The notes: generated by a model not told the origin, from the sequence alone. A stretch of DNA of 64,000 bases from Rhodobacter sp. (GCA_030065095.1 JASJDP010000016.1:62001-126000); one strand, 5' to 3'; positions 1-9,446 are shown, counted from the first letter of the stretch. Translations and numbers: made by a program.

Positions 1-1238
1 TGGCCGACAAAGCCTTCCAGCATGCACAGCCGGCTGCCGTATTCGCCGACCAGGGTCGCGGCCTCGTCGGTCGTGACCTTCTGGTAGGAATGGGTTTTCA
101 GGAACTTGCCGACCCAGAGCCCGCCGGTATACCGCCCCGCCTTCCTGGTGGGCAAGGTGTGGTTGGTGCCGATCACCTTGTCGCCATTGGCCACGTTGGT
201 ACGCGGGCCCAGAAACAATGCCCCGTAGCTTGCCATGTTTTCCAGGTACCAGTCGTCGCGGTCGGTCATTACCTGCACATGTTCGTAAGCCATGTCGTTG
301 GCGACCCGCAGCATCTCGTCATGGGTGTCGCACAGCACGACGTCGCCATACTCGGCCCAGCTGGCCCGGGCGGTTTCGGCCGTGGGCAGAATCTGCAGCA
401 GCCGGTCGCATTCGGCCATCGTCGCCTCGGCCAGCCTGCGGCTGTTGGTGATCAGGCAGGCGGGCGAGTTGTAGCCATGCTCGGCCTGGCCCAGCAGGTC
501 GGTCGCACATATCTCGGCATCGACGGTGTCGTCGGCAATCACCATGGTTTCGGTCGGGCCGGCGAACAGATCGATCCCGACCCGGCCGAAAAGCTGCCGC
601 TTGGCTTCGGCGACGAAGGCGTTGCCGGGGCCGACCAGCATATGCACCGGCTCGATGGTCTCTGTCCCGATGGCCATGGCGCCGACGGCCTGGATGCCGC
701 CCAACACATAGATCTCGTGCGCGCCGCCCATATGCATCGCGGCCACGATCGCCGGGTGCGGTCCGCCGTCCACGGGCGGCGCCGAGGCGACGATGCGCGG
801 CACGCCGGCGACGGATGCCGTCAGCACCGACATATGGGCGCTGGCAACCATCGGAAACTTGCCGCCGGGCACGTAGCAGCCGACGCTTTGCACGGGGATG
901 TTCCGGTGGCCCAGGATCACGCCCGGCAGGGTTTCCACCTCGATATCCGTCATCGAGGCGCGCTGCGCCTCGGCAAAGCGGCGGATCTGCGCCTGGGCGA
1001 ACTTGATATCCTCCATCTCGCGCGCCGAGACCTGCTGCATCGCCGCCTCGATTTCGCCGGGCGACAACCGGAAGCTGGCCGGGCTGTACCCGTCGAACTT
1101 TTCTGACAAATCCCGCACCGCGGCGTCGCCGCGCGCCTCGATATCGGCAAGCGTCGCCTCGACCACGCCGCGAACCTTGGCGTCGTCCTCAGCCTTCTCG
1201 GCCTCGGGCTTCGAGCGTTTCAGATGAGTGATTGCCAT
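1..1238 (-). CDS. Histidinol dehydrogenase-family enzyme, HpsN (sulfopropanediol dehydrogenase)-like, 3' end outside window
   Basis: NAD-dependent alcohol dehydrogenase of the HisD fold; 412 codons are visible and roughly 20-30 C-terminal residues lie beyond the window edge. The HisD metal-site motif QAEHG is at residues 251-255, preceded by the PGN and FAGPTE segments of the fold. The stretch GTNHTLPT followed by [14 protein letters not shown] near the C-terminus resembles sulfopropanediol 3-dehydrogenase HpsN more than true HisD, as I recall the family. It is the last visible gene of the ABC-transporter operon, starting 25 nt after the SnoaL gene. That context argues for carbohydrate, polyol or sulfonate oxidation rather than histidine synthesis. 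The true substrate cannot be read from sequence. Confidence 0.85.
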   Translation of the reverse strand, partial: MAITHLKRSKPEAEKAEDDAKVRGVVEATLADIEARGDAAVRDLSEKFDGYSPASFRLSPGEIEAAMQQVSAREMEDIKFAQAQIRRFAEAQRASMTDIEVETLPGVILGHRNIPVQSVGCYVPGGKFPMVASAHMSVLTASVAGVPRIVASAPPVDGGPHPAIVAAMHMGGAHEIYVLGGIQAVGAMAIGTETIEPVHMLVGPGNAFVAEAKRQLFGRVGIDLFAGPTETMVIADDTVDAEICATDLLGQAEHGYNSPACLITNSRRLAEATMAECDRLLQILPTAETARASWAEYGDVVLCDTHDEMLRVANDMAYEHVQVMTDRDDWYLENMASYGALFLGPRTNVANGDKVIGTNHTLPTRKAGRYTGGLWVGKFLKTHSYQKVTTDEAATLVGEYGSRLCMLEGFVG

Positions 1239-1263
1239 GACGCTGTCCCTATCAATCCAAATT

Positions 1264-2223
1264 TCAAGCCGCGTGAGGGAGGTCGCCGAACACGTCCTTG
1301 TCGAGTTGCAGCAACACGTGCGGGATATCGACGAAGACCCAGTTTTCGACCAACACATCGCCCTCGCGCCGCCACCAATCGCACACCCGCATGAAAAGCC
1401 GCTTGCCCGTCGGCGCCTGGCCCAGGAAACGCCCGGTCTGGATGCCGGTAAGCGATGGCCAGCCGCCGGTGCAGATGTAATCGCCATCGGCAAATCGGGT
1501 GAAATGCGCGGTCATGCCGTTGTCCGCCGCGCCGCCCGACCAGCCGTCGAACGCGGCCTCAAATGGCACCTGGAAGCCGGCGAAGTTCTCAAGCCCCGCG
1601 AAGGCGCCAAAGGCCGCTGGCCCGTACCACAACATGTCCTGATGCCAATAGGGCCGCCACGCCTCGTCGGGCGTTGCCAGGGCCCGCAGCATCTGGGTGA
1701 CCATGGCCGCCGAGCTTTCGCTGCGGGCTGGATCGCTTTCGCCCCATTGCAGCCCATCCTGCGTGCGCGGCCCCGGAAGATAACCGGTGAATCCGCGGTC
1801 CCGGCCGGGGCTTTCGGCGATCGGCCACGCGCCGGCGGCGATCATCAACTCTGGCAGGTCGAGGAATATGTAGCTTTCCACGGCTTTCTCGCCCTCCATC
1901 TTATGGAATTCGCCGAATCTGAGATGCGCCAGGGTTCCCGTGGGTGGAATGCCCAGAAATGGCGCGTGGAAATGCCCGGTGTAATAGCCGGTTGACGTGA
2001 CCCAAATATCCCCTTCGAAGGCTCCGCCAAACGCAATGTAGTCGCCGCGCGTCAGATGCGCGAAGGCAGTGCGCAGCCGTCCGAGAAATGCGCTTGCATA
2101 GCTCTCGGGCGTCAGGGCGTTGAACGGATGCACGACGTGTATCGCCGCATCCGGCGTGAAGAAGGCCACGCTCGGCTCGGCGACATACGCGCGAAAGGCG
2201 GCTTTGGCGGCCGCCACGCTCAT
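1264..2223 (-). CDS. Double SnoaL/NTF2-like domain protein
   Basis: 319-residue soluble protein with no signal peptide. It looks like an internal duplication of an NTF2/SnoaL-like fold. Each half carries an IPPTG or APTG-type loop followed by a strand ending in a phenylalanine-aspartate segment (FLDLPEL near residue 147, VFVDIPH near residue 300). SnoaL relatives include polyketide cyclases, hydratases and isomerases, so a small-molecule enzyme is likely, but no function is assigned. The ATG overlaps the TGA of the upstream permease by 4 bp, so it is translated with the transporter. The protein encoded at 6701 has the same two-domain layout and is probably a paralogue. Confidence 0.8.
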   Translation of the reverse strand: MSVAAAKAAFRAYVAEPSVAFFTPDAAIHVVHPFNALTPESYASAFLGRLRTAFAHLTRGDYIAFGGAFEGDIWVTSTGYYTGHFHAPFLGIPPTGTLAHLRFGEFHKMEGEKAVESYIFLDLPELMIAAGAWPIAESPGRDRGFTGYLPGPRTQDGLQWGESDPARSESSAAMVTQMLRALATPDEAWRPYWHQDMLWYGPAAFGAFAGLENFAGFQVPFEAAFDGWSGGAADNGMTAHFTRFADGDYICTGGWPSLTGIQTGRFLGQAPTGKRLFMRVCDWWRREGDVLVENWVFVDIPHVLLQLDKDVFGDLPHAA

Positions 2224-3101
2224 CCTTTCACCGCCCCCGCCGTCAGGCCGCTGACGATCTGACGCTGGAAGAACATCACAAGAATGAAAAGCGGCACGGT
2301 GGCCGAGACGACGGCCGAAACCGCAAACATCACGTTGCCCTCCGTGTAGGTCGTGCCGAGAAAGGCGGCGATCTCGGGCACCATGGTGCGGTTGCTTTCG
2401 CTCAGAAGCATCGAGGTGACGGCGAAATCGTTGTAGGCCAACAGGAACGAAAAGAGGCCGGTGGTGATGACGCCGGGCCACATCACCGGGATGATCACCC
2501 GCCGGAAAGCCTGGAACTGATTGCAGCCGTCGACCTTGGCGCTCTCATCCAGTTCCTTCGGAATGTTCTTGAAGAAGGAATGCAGCATCCACAGGGTGAA
2601 TGGCTGGTTGATGGCCACCAGCACAATGATCGTGGTCGGCAGGATGCCCCAGAGATTCCACTGGAAAAACGGCAGCAGATACCCCGCCACCAGGGTGATA
2701 GGGGGCATGGCGCGGAAGATCAGTGCGGTAATCAGAAGCCAGAAGGTGTAATTGTAGCTCGACCGCGACAGCGCGTAGCCTCCGAGCGTCCCGATGGTCA
2801 GCGAGGTGCAGACCACGAAGACACAGACGATGCCGGTGTTGATCACGTTGCGCCAGAACTCCTCCTGTACCCAGGCGCCGTAATAGCCCGCACCGGTGAA
2901 CGGGCTGCCATGCGCGGCTTTCGTGCGTTCGCCTGTAATGGCGTTGGTCCAGTCGGCGATCGAGAAGAAATCCAGCTCGACCTTGAACGATCCCCAGACC
3001 GTCCAGATGAAGGGAAAGGCCGCCAGAACAAACCAGAATAGGACGAAGGCGCTGGAGGCGATGCGCAGGCTCCGGGGCATTCGTTGAGCACGGCTTGCCA
3101 T
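2220..3101 (-). CDS. Carbohydrate ABC transporter permease (MalG/UgpE type)
   Basis: 293-residue inner-membrane protein with about six hydrophobic segments. The cytoplasmic EAA loop is recognisable as ELDESAKVDG, followed by a conserved VIIP segment. This is the second permease of the pair and is expected to pair with the permease upstream and with the UgpC-like ATPase. I chose the ATG at 3101 because it lies one nucleotide after the upstream stop codon; an in-frame ATG 39 nt further upstream would overlap that gene. The imported solute is unknown; the family moves sugars, polyols and glycerol phosphates. Confidence 0.88.
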   Translation of the reverse strand: MASRAQRMPRSLRIASSAFVLFWFVLAAFPFIWTVWGSFKVELDFFSIADWTNAITGERTKAAHGSPFTGAGYYGAWVQEEFWRNVINTGIVCVFVVCTSLTIGTLGGYALSRSSYNYTFWLLITALIFRAMPPITLVAGYLLPFFQWNLWGILPTTIIVLVAINQPFTLWMLHSFFKNIPKELDESAKVDGCNQFQAFRRVIIPVMWPGVITTGLFSFLLAYNDFAVTSMLLSESNRTMVPEIAAFLGTTYTEGNVMFAVSAVVSATVPLFILVMFFQRQIVSGLTAGAVKG

Positions 3102-3102
3102 G

Positions 3103-4131
3103 TCAGGTCTTCCCTCTGAAATCGCGCCAGGTTCGCACAAGCACCGGCGACAGCAGGATGGCGACGCCGAAGATCGTCAAGACCGATGTCGCCGAGGCGG
3201 CGGATAGCTGGCGGGTCTCGCCGCCGAGATCGTTGAAGATGATCCAGCTCAGGCTGGTGGCGTGCGCGGAGGCGTTGAATCCGACGATGGGTTCGAAAAT
3301 CCGGAAGTTGTCCATGAGTTGGATCAGCGCAACGAACGTCACCAGCGGCATCAGGTGCGGGATGACGACATAGCGAACCTGCTGCCAACGCGTCGCGCCG
3401 TCGATCTGGGCGCTTTCCAACTGGTCCTTGGGCAGCGTCTGAAGCCCCGCGTAAAAGACGACAAACGCGAAGGGGGCGGAATGCCAGACACCGTAGACGA
3501 TCAGTGACACCCACATCAGACCGGTCGACGCCTTGAGCGAGAAATTCGGATCGCCCGCAATCGAGACAAGGGCCGAGCCGATGATGCCCCGGCTGTCGAT
3601 CATCCAGAACAGGATCAGCGAGCCGATAAGCGGAGTGACGATCATCGGCAGGAGCGAGAAAAAGATCATCAAGCCCTTGAGATGACGGTGCAGCGAATTG
3701 ACCGCCAGCGCGATCATAAGTCCGAGAAGGATGAGAAGCGGCGTGACAAGGAAGGTGAAGGTCAGCGTGAAACTGAGCGCGCGGTAGAGCGGAAGGTTGA
3801 ACAGCCGGTGCCAGAATTCGTCCCAGGTCGCGGCGTCGACCCAGGCCTGCCCGACCTCGGCCACCGCCAGGTGGCCGCGGTCGAGATAGATGTCGAGCCC
3901 GACGAAGCGCCCAAGCGGCTGGTTTTCACGCAACTCGCGGGTGGCCTCCTGGTCGATCGTGGTTTCCGTGACGCAACCGACGAGCGGGGTGCAGTTCTCG
4001 ACCTCTTTCAGGACCGCTTCATGCGGCGCAAAAACCGACTGGACCAGCACCGACACGATCGGGAGCGCGATAAAAAGAAGCATCGCCAGCCCGGTGGGCA
4101 GGAAGAACCAGAGGAATGTTTTGTGCCGCAT
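3103..4131 (-). CDS. Carbohydrate ABC transporter permease (MalF/UgpA type)
   Basis: 342-residue permease. The N-terminal transmembrane helix is followed by a periplasmic stretch of roughly 90 residues (about 35-125) before the core helices. The EAA loop reads QLESAQIDGATRW, followed by VVIPHL. The long first periplasmic loop is usual for MalF-type partners. The gene lies 63 nt after the binding-protein gene and abuts the next permease, so it belongs to the same operon as the ATPase at 5532 and the enzymes at 1-2223. Confidence 0.88.
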   Translation of the reverse strand: MRHKTFLWFFLPTGLAMLLFIALPIVSVLVQSVFAPHEAVLKEVENCTPLVGCVTETTIDQEATRELRENQPLGRFVGLDIYLDRGHLAVAEVGQAWVDAATWDEFWHRLFNLPLYRALSFTLTFTFLVTPLLILLGLMIALAVNSLHRHLKGLMIFFSLLPMIVTPLIGSLILFWMIDSRGIIGSALVSIAGDPNFSLKASTGLMWVSLIVYGVWHSAPFAFVVFYAGLQTLPKDQLESAQIDGATRWQQVRYVVIPHLMPLVTFVALIQLMDNFRIFEPIVGFNASAHATSLSWIIFNDLGGETRQLSAASATSVLTIFGVAILLSPVLVRTWRDFRGKT

Positions 4132-4194
4132 GGTCGTGGTCCGGTGCGTTTCGGAACGCGGGCGGCCCGGCCGGCCGCCCGCGCGAAGGGTTTT

Positions 4195-5436
4195 CTACTG
4201 GAGAAAGCCTTTTTCCTTGGCCGCGGCGGTGTAGGCGGCCTCGACATCGGCCAGCGCCTGCTCGGCGCTTTCCTTGCCCTGCATGAAGTCGGCCAGTTCG
4301 TTGCCGAGCGCCGTGTGCATCAGGCCCATATAGGGCAGCATCGGATACGGCGTCGTACCAGCCTTGGCGGCCTCAAACACGCCAACGGCCGCATCGGTTG
4401 GCTCGTAGCCCTCGATCAGCCAGACCGCCTGCTTGGCGACCTCTGCGTCTTCCAGGATTGCCGGGCGGATGGCGTTCTTCATCGCGAGAAAGGTGGCTTC
4501 GGCTTCCGCGTCGCTGATGTTCTTGGCCACGGTCCAGCCATCCCACCATAGCGTGGACGCCGGGGTGGAACCGCCGCCTACGGTCATCGGGCCCGCGACG
4601 GCATGGCCGTTTTTCACCGCGTCGGTGACGCCCTCGGTGGTGGTCTGCGTCGCGGCGCGGGACCCCCACATGTTCAGCAGCGCGATGTTCCCGGCGCGGT
4701 ATTCGGCATTGGTGGCGTTGGAGTCATGGGTCAGGAAGTCGGGGTTCATATATTCCGACAGCGCCTTCATCATGTTCAGCGCATTGACGCCGGCCTCGGA
4801 ATTCACGCTTGGCTCGGCGGTGCCCGGCTTGAAATGCTGACCTCCGAACCCAAGGAACATGTTGTTGAATTCCTGGGCCAGGTTCCAGCCGGCCGCGTAG
4901 GCGCCGCCGATCGGGTTTTCCATGATGCCCTGGTCGCGGATCATCTGCGCGGCCTCGATCATCTCTTCGTAGGTCGACGGCGGTTCGACACCGATCTGCT
5001 CGAGAATGTCCTTGCGGTACATCAGGTGTTGCGCGTTCGCCATGAAGGCAACGGCCATGACGTCGCCGCCGATCCGGATCAGCTGGCCGGGCTGCAGCCC
5101 GTCGCCATGCGTTTCGACAAGATCGTTCAGCGGGCGGATCACGTCCTCGTTCATCAGCGCAACGATTGACGAGTTGGCGATGATGGCCGAGGTGTATTCC
5201 GCCGGGTTGCCCTGCATGCCGGCGACGTTGATCTTTTGATGGTCGGCGGTGAGGTTTGTCGTCACCTCGGCGCCGGTGCATTCCTGTGCGCCCGCGCCGA
5301 CCGTCTGGATCGCCGGGAACTCGTTTCCGACGATGCTGACGCGCGCCCCGATTTCACAGCCGTGACCGGCGGCGAAAGCCGCGGTTCCCATCAGGCCGGC
5401 AAAGGCCCCGGCGACGGCTAGGTTTTTTACGAACAT
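4195..5436 (-). CDS. Extracellular solute-binding protein of sugar ABC transporter
   Basis: 413-residue periplasmic binding protein with a Sec signal peptide ending near AAFAAG (residues 1-23). Its size and the downstream permease pair place it in the family 1 carbohydrate-binding proteins. The ATG at 5436 is preceded by a GGGAGAG ribosome-binding site, whereas the longer open frame upstream has none and no signal peptide. It captures the substrate for the permeases encoded just downstream. The substrate is unknown; the LacI-type operators at 6617-6687 point to a sugar-like ligand. Confidence 0.88.
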   Translation of the reverse strand: MFVKNLAVAGAFAGLMGTAAFAAGHGCEIGARVSIVGNEFPAIQTVGAGAQECTGAEVTTNLTADHQKINVAGMQGNPAEYTSAIIANSSIVALMNEDVIRPLNDLVETHGDGLQPGQLIRIGGDVMAVAFMANAQHLMYRKDILEQIGVEPPSTYEEMIEAAQMIRDQGIMENPIGGAYAAGWNLAQEFNNMFLGFGGQHFKPGTAEPSVNSEAGVNALNMMKALSEYMNPDFLTHDSNATNAEYRAGNIALLNMWGSRAATQTTTEGVTDAVKNGHAVAGPMTVGGGSTPASTLWWDGWTVAKNISDAEAEATFLAMKNAIRPAILEDAEVAKQAVWLIEGYEPTDAAVGVFEAAKAGTTPYPMLPYMGLMHTALGNELADFMQGKESAEQALADVEAAYTAAAKEKGFLQ

Positions 5437-5531
5437 ATCTCTCTCCCTGTGTTCTTCACGTCGGGGATGCGCCTTGCAATCGCGCACCCGGTTGTCCCCG
5501 GCAGGCCTGGCACCAGGGGTCTCGCGAGGCG

Positions 5532-6584
5532 TCACGCCTCAATTCGCTCACCTGATTTTCCGTCGAAAAGGTGGCAAATTCCCTTGGGCACCGACAGCGA
5601 CACCGGGTCGCCGATCTCGGCGCGGAAGTCTTTTGGCCCGCGGACCGCGACCAGATCTCCGCCGATCCGTACCGTCACCATGGTGGCGTCGCCCAAAAGC
5701 TCCAGCGAGTAGATCGGCGCGGTGATCTCGTGGTGCCCGGCATCTCCAAGCCCCGCGTCCTCGGCCCGGAAGCCCAGCGTCACCTGGCGGCCGGGCAGCG
5801 CAAACCCCTCGATGCGCATGTGTTCCGCCACGAAGGTCCCGTTCTCCACCCGGCCCTGGACAAGGTTCATGGCCGGGCTGCCGATGAAGCCGGCGACGAA
5901 GGTATTGGCGGGCGTGTCGTAGATTTCGGTGGGCGAGCCAACCTGCTGCACGACGCCCTGCTTCATCACCACCACGCGGTCGGCGAGCGTCATCGCCTCG
6001 ATCTGGTCATGGGTGACGTAGATGGTCGTGACTTTCAGTTCATGGCTGAGGTTCTTGATCTGCGCCCGCGTCGACACCCGAAGCTTGGCGTCGAGGTTCG
6101 AAAGCGGCTCGTCCATCAAAAAGACGTTGGGCTCGCGCACGATGGCGCGGGCCAGTGCAACCCGCTGGCGCTGGCCGCCCGAAAGCTCGGCGGGCTTGCG
6201 GTGCAGAAAATCGTCAAGCTCGACCATGGCGCTGGCGCGGCGCACCTTTTCGTCGTGTGCCTTGGGATCGACGCCGCGCACCTTCAGCGGAAAGCGGATG
6301 TTGTCGTAGACGTTCATGTTGGGATAAAGCGCGTAGCTCTGGAACACCATGGCGACGTCGCGGTCCTTTGGCTCAAGATCATTGACCCGCCTGCCGTCGA
6401 TCAGAATGTCACCCTCGGTCGGATCCTCAAGTCCCGCGACCATGCGCATCGTCGTCGTCTTGCCACAGCCAGAGGGGCCGAGCAGAACCAGGAATTCGCG
6501 ATCCGCGATCGTCAGGTCGAACTTGTCGACGCCCACGAAACTGCCCCAGCGCTTGGAAATATTGCGAAGCTGGATCTCGGCCAT
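5532..6584 (-). CDS. ugpC: ABC transporter ATP-binding protein, UgpC/MalK type
   Basis: 350-residue ATPase that energises the sugar importer. Walker A GPSGCGKT is at residues 36-43, the signature LSGGQ at 134-138, and Walker B ending DEP near 158-160, followed by the D-loop. A C-terminal TOBE-like regulatory region of about 110 residues is present, as in MalK/UgpC. It is the first gene of the minus-strand operon; a GGGGGAG ribosome-binding site precedes the ATG. A 95-nt gap separates it from the binding-protein gene. The promoter region upstream holds two LacI-type operators. Confidence 0.9.
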   Translation of the reverse strand: MAEIQLRNISKRWGSFVGVDKFDLTIADREFLVLLGPSGCGKTTTMRMVAGLEDPTEGDILIDGRRVNDLEPKDRDVAMVFQSYALYPNMNVYDNIRFPLKVRGVDPKAHDEKVRRASAMVELDDFLHRKPAELSGGQRQRVALARAIVREPNVFLMDEPLSNLDAKLRVSTRAQIKNLSHELKVTTIYVTHDQIEAMTLADRVVVMKQGVVQQVGSPTEIYDTPANTFVAGFIGSPAMNLVQGRVENGTFVAEHMRIEGFALPGRQVTLGFRAEDAGLGDAGHHEITAPIYSLELLGDATMVTVRIGGDLVAVRGPKDFRAEIGDPVSLSVPKGICHLFDGKSGERIEA

Positions 6585-6616
6585 GGACTCCCCCCGATGG
6601 AATCAGCGTATCTGCC

Positions 6617-6632
6617 TTGCAAACGCTTGCAA
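6617..6632. promoter_or_regulatory. LacI-family operator, site 1
   Basis: The sequence TTGCAAACGCTTGCAA is a near-perfect inverted repeat matching the TTGCAAACGNTTGCAA style of LacI/GalR operators. It lies 32 nt upstream of the ugpC-type start codon, inside the divergent promoter region. No LacI-type gene is visible in the window. Confidence 0.75.
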
Positions 6633-6671
6633 AAAAGCTAGACCCGGGTGCGGACACTTGGCAAGAGCTTT

Positions 6672-6687
6672 TTGCAAGCGTTTGCAG
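6672..6687. promoter_or_regulatory. LacI-family operator, site 2
   Basis: TTGCAAGCGTTTGCAG is a second LacI-type operator, in opposite orientation to site 1. Centre-to-centre distance from site 1 is 55 bp, about five helical turns. It sits 13 nt before the ATG at 6701 and so overlaps the translation-initiation region of that gene. The pair is placed to control both divergent units. Confidence 0.75.
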
Positions 6688-6700
6688 AAATGGAGGCCGC

Positions 6701-7705
6701 ATGACCGGTTTCACCCAGGAAAAGAGCCTTTTGCGGGATTATTACACGGCGCTTGACGGCGCGGACGCGGATGGGATCGAGGCTGTTCTGGCGCGGTTTT
6801 GCGGCCCCGGCTATCTGTGGCGCGGCTTCCACCCGTTCGATGAAATCACCGATCTCGGCGGCGTCGCAAACAGGTTCTGGCGCCCCCTGCGCCAGAGCCT
6901 GACGCGCCTGCAGCGGCGCATGGATGTTTTCATGGCCGGCCGAAACGAGATCGACGGTTTTCAAAGCGTATGGGTCGTTTCGATGGGCCATCTGGTCGGT
7001 CTTTTCGACACCGGTTGGCTGGGAATTCCGCCCACTGGAAAGATGGCCTGCTTGCGGTATTGCGAATTCAACAAGGTCGAAGACGGGCGGATTACGGAAA
7101 CGGCGATGTTCTTCGACATCCCGCATCTGATGATGCAGACCGGCCTGCGGCCTTTTCCGGCGCAGACCGCCGCGCATCTGGTCCAGCCCGGTCCGATGAC
7201 CCATGACGGTTTGATGTTCGATCCTCAACCCTCGGCCGAAGGCCGGGCGACGCTGGCCGCGATCAATGCGATGATCGGCGACCTCGGCACCTGGCAGCTG
7301 GGCCTGCCGCTCGAGGAGGAGCTTTCGCGCACCTGGCATGACGACATGCTCTGGTGGGGACCGGCCGGGATCGGGGCGACTTACACGATCGAGCGCTACG
7401 CCAAACAGCATGCCGGCCCCTTCCGGGCCGCATTCTCAAAGCGCGAGAAAACCAACCATATCTGCCGGTTGGCCGAGGGGCACTATGGCGGGTTTTTCGG
7501 CTGGCCGAACTTTACCGCCACCCTGACCGGCAGCTTCATGGGGATGCCTGCGACCGGCAAGAGTGGTGAGTTCCGGGTGATCGACATCTACAGGCGGGCA
7601 GGCGGCAAACTGGCCGAAAACTGGATTTTCATCGACCTCCTGCATTTCTGGAAGCAGCAGGGCGTCGATATCTTGTCCCGCACGCAGCGGTCTTCGGGCG
7701 CGTGA
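6701..7705 (+). CDS. Double SnoaL/NTF2-like domain protein, divergent paralogue
   Basis: 334-residue cytoplasmic protein with the same two-domain NTF2-like plan as the product at 1264-2223. The matching loops are GIPPTGKM near residue 109 and GMPATGKS near residue 283, each followed by an FFDIPH/FIDLLH strand. The ATG at 6701 follows a GGAGG ribosome-binding site (6692-6696); the longer open frame begins inside the operator region and is unlikely. It is transcribed divergently from the ABC operon under the same LacI-type operators. It is probably an enzyme or ligand-binding protein of the same pathway; no reaction can be assigned. Confidence 0.8.
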   Translation: MTGFTQEKSLLRDYYTALDGADADGIEAVLARFCGPGYLWRGFHPFDEITDLGGVANRFWRPLRQSLTRLQRRMDVFMAGRNEIDGFQSVWVVSMGHLVGLFDTGWLGIPPTGKMACLRYCEFNKVEDGRITETAMFFDIPHLMMQTGLRPFPAQTAAHLVQPGPMTHDGLMFDPQPSAEGRATLAAINAMIGDLGTWQLGLPLEEELSRTWHDDMLWWGPAGIGATYTIERYAKQHAGPFRAAFSKREKTNHICRLAEGHYGGFFGWPNFTATLTGSFMGMPATGKSGEFRVIDIYRRAGGKLAENWIFIDLLHFWKQQGVDILSRTQRSSGA

Positions 7706-7922
7706 CGGCCGGATCGATGTCAACTGCCGCCCATCGGCGGCCCGGGGCGGTCGCTTGAAACAAAGCAGCGGCTCTGTGCCGGTCCGGTCAACCGCTCAAC
7801 CGCGCGCGAGGGATCAACTGCGCGCAGCCATCCGGATCGGGCGTTCCGACCGTCCTTCCATCTCGCGCCGGATGCTGGGAATCCCGGTCTTCGCCGTTCC
7901 TCCACTCATGTCTTACGGCGTT

Positions 7923-9446
7923 TCACGCCGTTCCCACCGGTTGCCCATGCGCTGTCATATCGTCCGGGCGCGAGGCGATGAACCCTTCCAGCTCTGCCCG
8001 AATTCCGGCAGCCCCAGGCGTGTCGAACAGGTTCGCCGTCTCATGCGGATCGGCCACCAGATCGTAGAGTTCACCGGCCCCGGAATTCAGCTCCAGCGTC
8101 ATCTTGTGCGTCCGTGTCCGCACCGTCCGTAATTCCAGCGCCACGCCGACACGACCGGGTCCAAGCCCCCATTCGTTCAGCGCGAAGTCGCGGATCCCGT
8201 CGCCCTCGATGACCGGGCGCAGGCTGGCGCCATGCTGCGCCAGCAGCGGCTCGGCGCCGCAATAGTCGAACATGGTCGGGCCGAGATCGAGGGTCGATAC
8301 CGGCTGGTCCACCGCCCTGGCCGCAGGCACGCCGGGACCCTTGACGATCATCGGCACGCGCAACAGCCCCTCGTAATGCATCGGGCCCTTCAGGATCAGG
8401 CCATGGTCGCCCAGCCAGTCGCCATGGTCCGAGATGTAGATGACGATGGTGTTCTCGGACAGCCCGGCGGCCTTAAGCGCGATCATCATGCGGCCGACCT
8501 GATGGTCGATAAAGGCAAGCTGACCGTAAGTGTTGGCGACGATCTCGCGCAGCTGGTCGTCGGTCTGTTCCGGAATCCGGCTGTAGGACTTGCGGATCTC
8601 GGCATATTTCGCGTCTGCCGGCTCGTTCTCCATCGCCGCCCGGTGCCACCACGGTTTGCCGTCATAGGACCGGGTGCGGTGTTTCGGCAGGTCAACCTGC
8701 GCCGGGTCGTGCAGCCACGACCAGGGTTCGGGGCAGTCGAACGGGTGGTGCGGATCGGGAAAGCTGACCCAGGTGCAGAACGGCGTCCCCGTATCGCGCC
8801 CGTGGTTCAGCCATTCGATGAACCGGTCCGCCGTCCAGGGCGTGTTGTGCCAGGCGACCGGCAGGCGCGAATGCCAGGTCTGGGCGGCACCCTTGGTGTC
8901 ACCGGCATTTTCCCACATCAGCCGGGTCTTTTCGTCGCCGCGCCCGTCCATGTGGTAGAACCGCTCGTAATGCTGGCCCGCAGGCGGCTTTTCCGGCGCC
9001 CACCAGTTATGGCCCACCAGCATCAGTTCGACATGGTTGAAACCCATATACGGCCCGTACCAATCCGCGCCGTAATTCGCGGACGAGCGCAGGCATTCGG
9101 GCGTGCCTGTGGGCTCATAGGTGTGATAGGTTGAAAAATGCGCCTTGCCGAAGAACGCGGTCTGATAACCCGCCGCCGCCATCGCCCCGGCAAAGCCCTT
9201 TTCGCCCACCTCGGGATCGAGATCGATGCCGTTGTCGTTCACCCCATGCGTCCGGCACAGCTGCCCCGTCAGGATCGACGCGCGGGCCGGCTGGCAGACC
9301 ACGCTCGGCGTGATGCAGGCAGTGAAATGCGTGCCCTCTGCGGCCATCTGGTCCAGATGCGGGGTCTTCACCTTGCGGCCCATAAAGCCAAGGCAGTCGG
9401 CGCGCTGCTGGTCGGCGGAAATCAGCAGGATGTTGGGGCGGTTCAT
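7923..9446 (-). CDS. Type I sulfatase (alkaline phosphatase superfamily)
   Basis: 507-residue sulfatase without a signal peptide, so probably cytoplasmic. The sulfatase signature CQPAR starts at Cys51, the residue converted to formylglycine. The metal-binding Asp near residue 12 and the later SDHGDWLGDHG motif of the superfamily are present. It hydrolyses a sulfate ester; choline-sulfatase-like or phosphonate-monoester activity is also possible in this subfamily. The ATG overlaps the tctA stop by 4 bp, so it is the last gene of tctCBA-sulfatase. Coupling to a Tct importer suggests the substrate is imported first. Confidence 0.87.
   Translation of the reverse strand: MNRPNILLISADQQRADCLGFMGRKVKTPHLDQMAAEGTHFTACITPSVVCQPARASILTGQLCRTHGVNDNGIDLDPEVGEKGFAGAMAAAGYQTAFFGKAHFSTYHTYEPTGTPECLRSSANYGADWYGPYMGFNHVELMLVGHNWWAPEKPPAGQHYERFYHMDGRGDEKTRLMWENAGDTKGAAQTWHSRLPVAWHNTPWTADRFIEWLNHGRDTGTPFCTWVSFPDPHHPFDCPEPWSWLHDPAQVDLPKHRTRSYDGKPWWHRAAMENEPADAKYAEIRKSYSRIPEQTDDQLREIVANTYGQLAFIDHQVGRMMIALKAAGLSENTIVIYISDHGDWLGDHGLILKGPMHYEGLLRVPMIVKGPGVPAARAVDQPVSTLDLGPTMFDYCGAEPLLAQHGASLRPVIEGDGIRDFALNEWGLGPGRVGVALELRTVRTRTHKMTLELNSGAGELYDLVADPHETANLFDTPGAAGIRAELEGFIASRPDDMTAHGQPVGTA

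Noticed and set aside
90-1106. Plus-strand open frame of 338 codons opposite the dehydrogenase
   Set aside because: His/Gly/Arg-rich shadow of the real minus-strand gene; no family features.
5506-5517. CCTGG-CA-CCAGG hairpin between ATPase and binding-protein genes
   Set aside because: A five-bp stem in GC-rich DNA is expected by chance; no T-run and no second copy seen.
7915-7931. ACGGCG-TTTCA-CGCCGT hairpin at the sulfatase stop
   Set aside because: Overlaps the stop codon and lacks a T-run on either strand, so not supported as a terminator.
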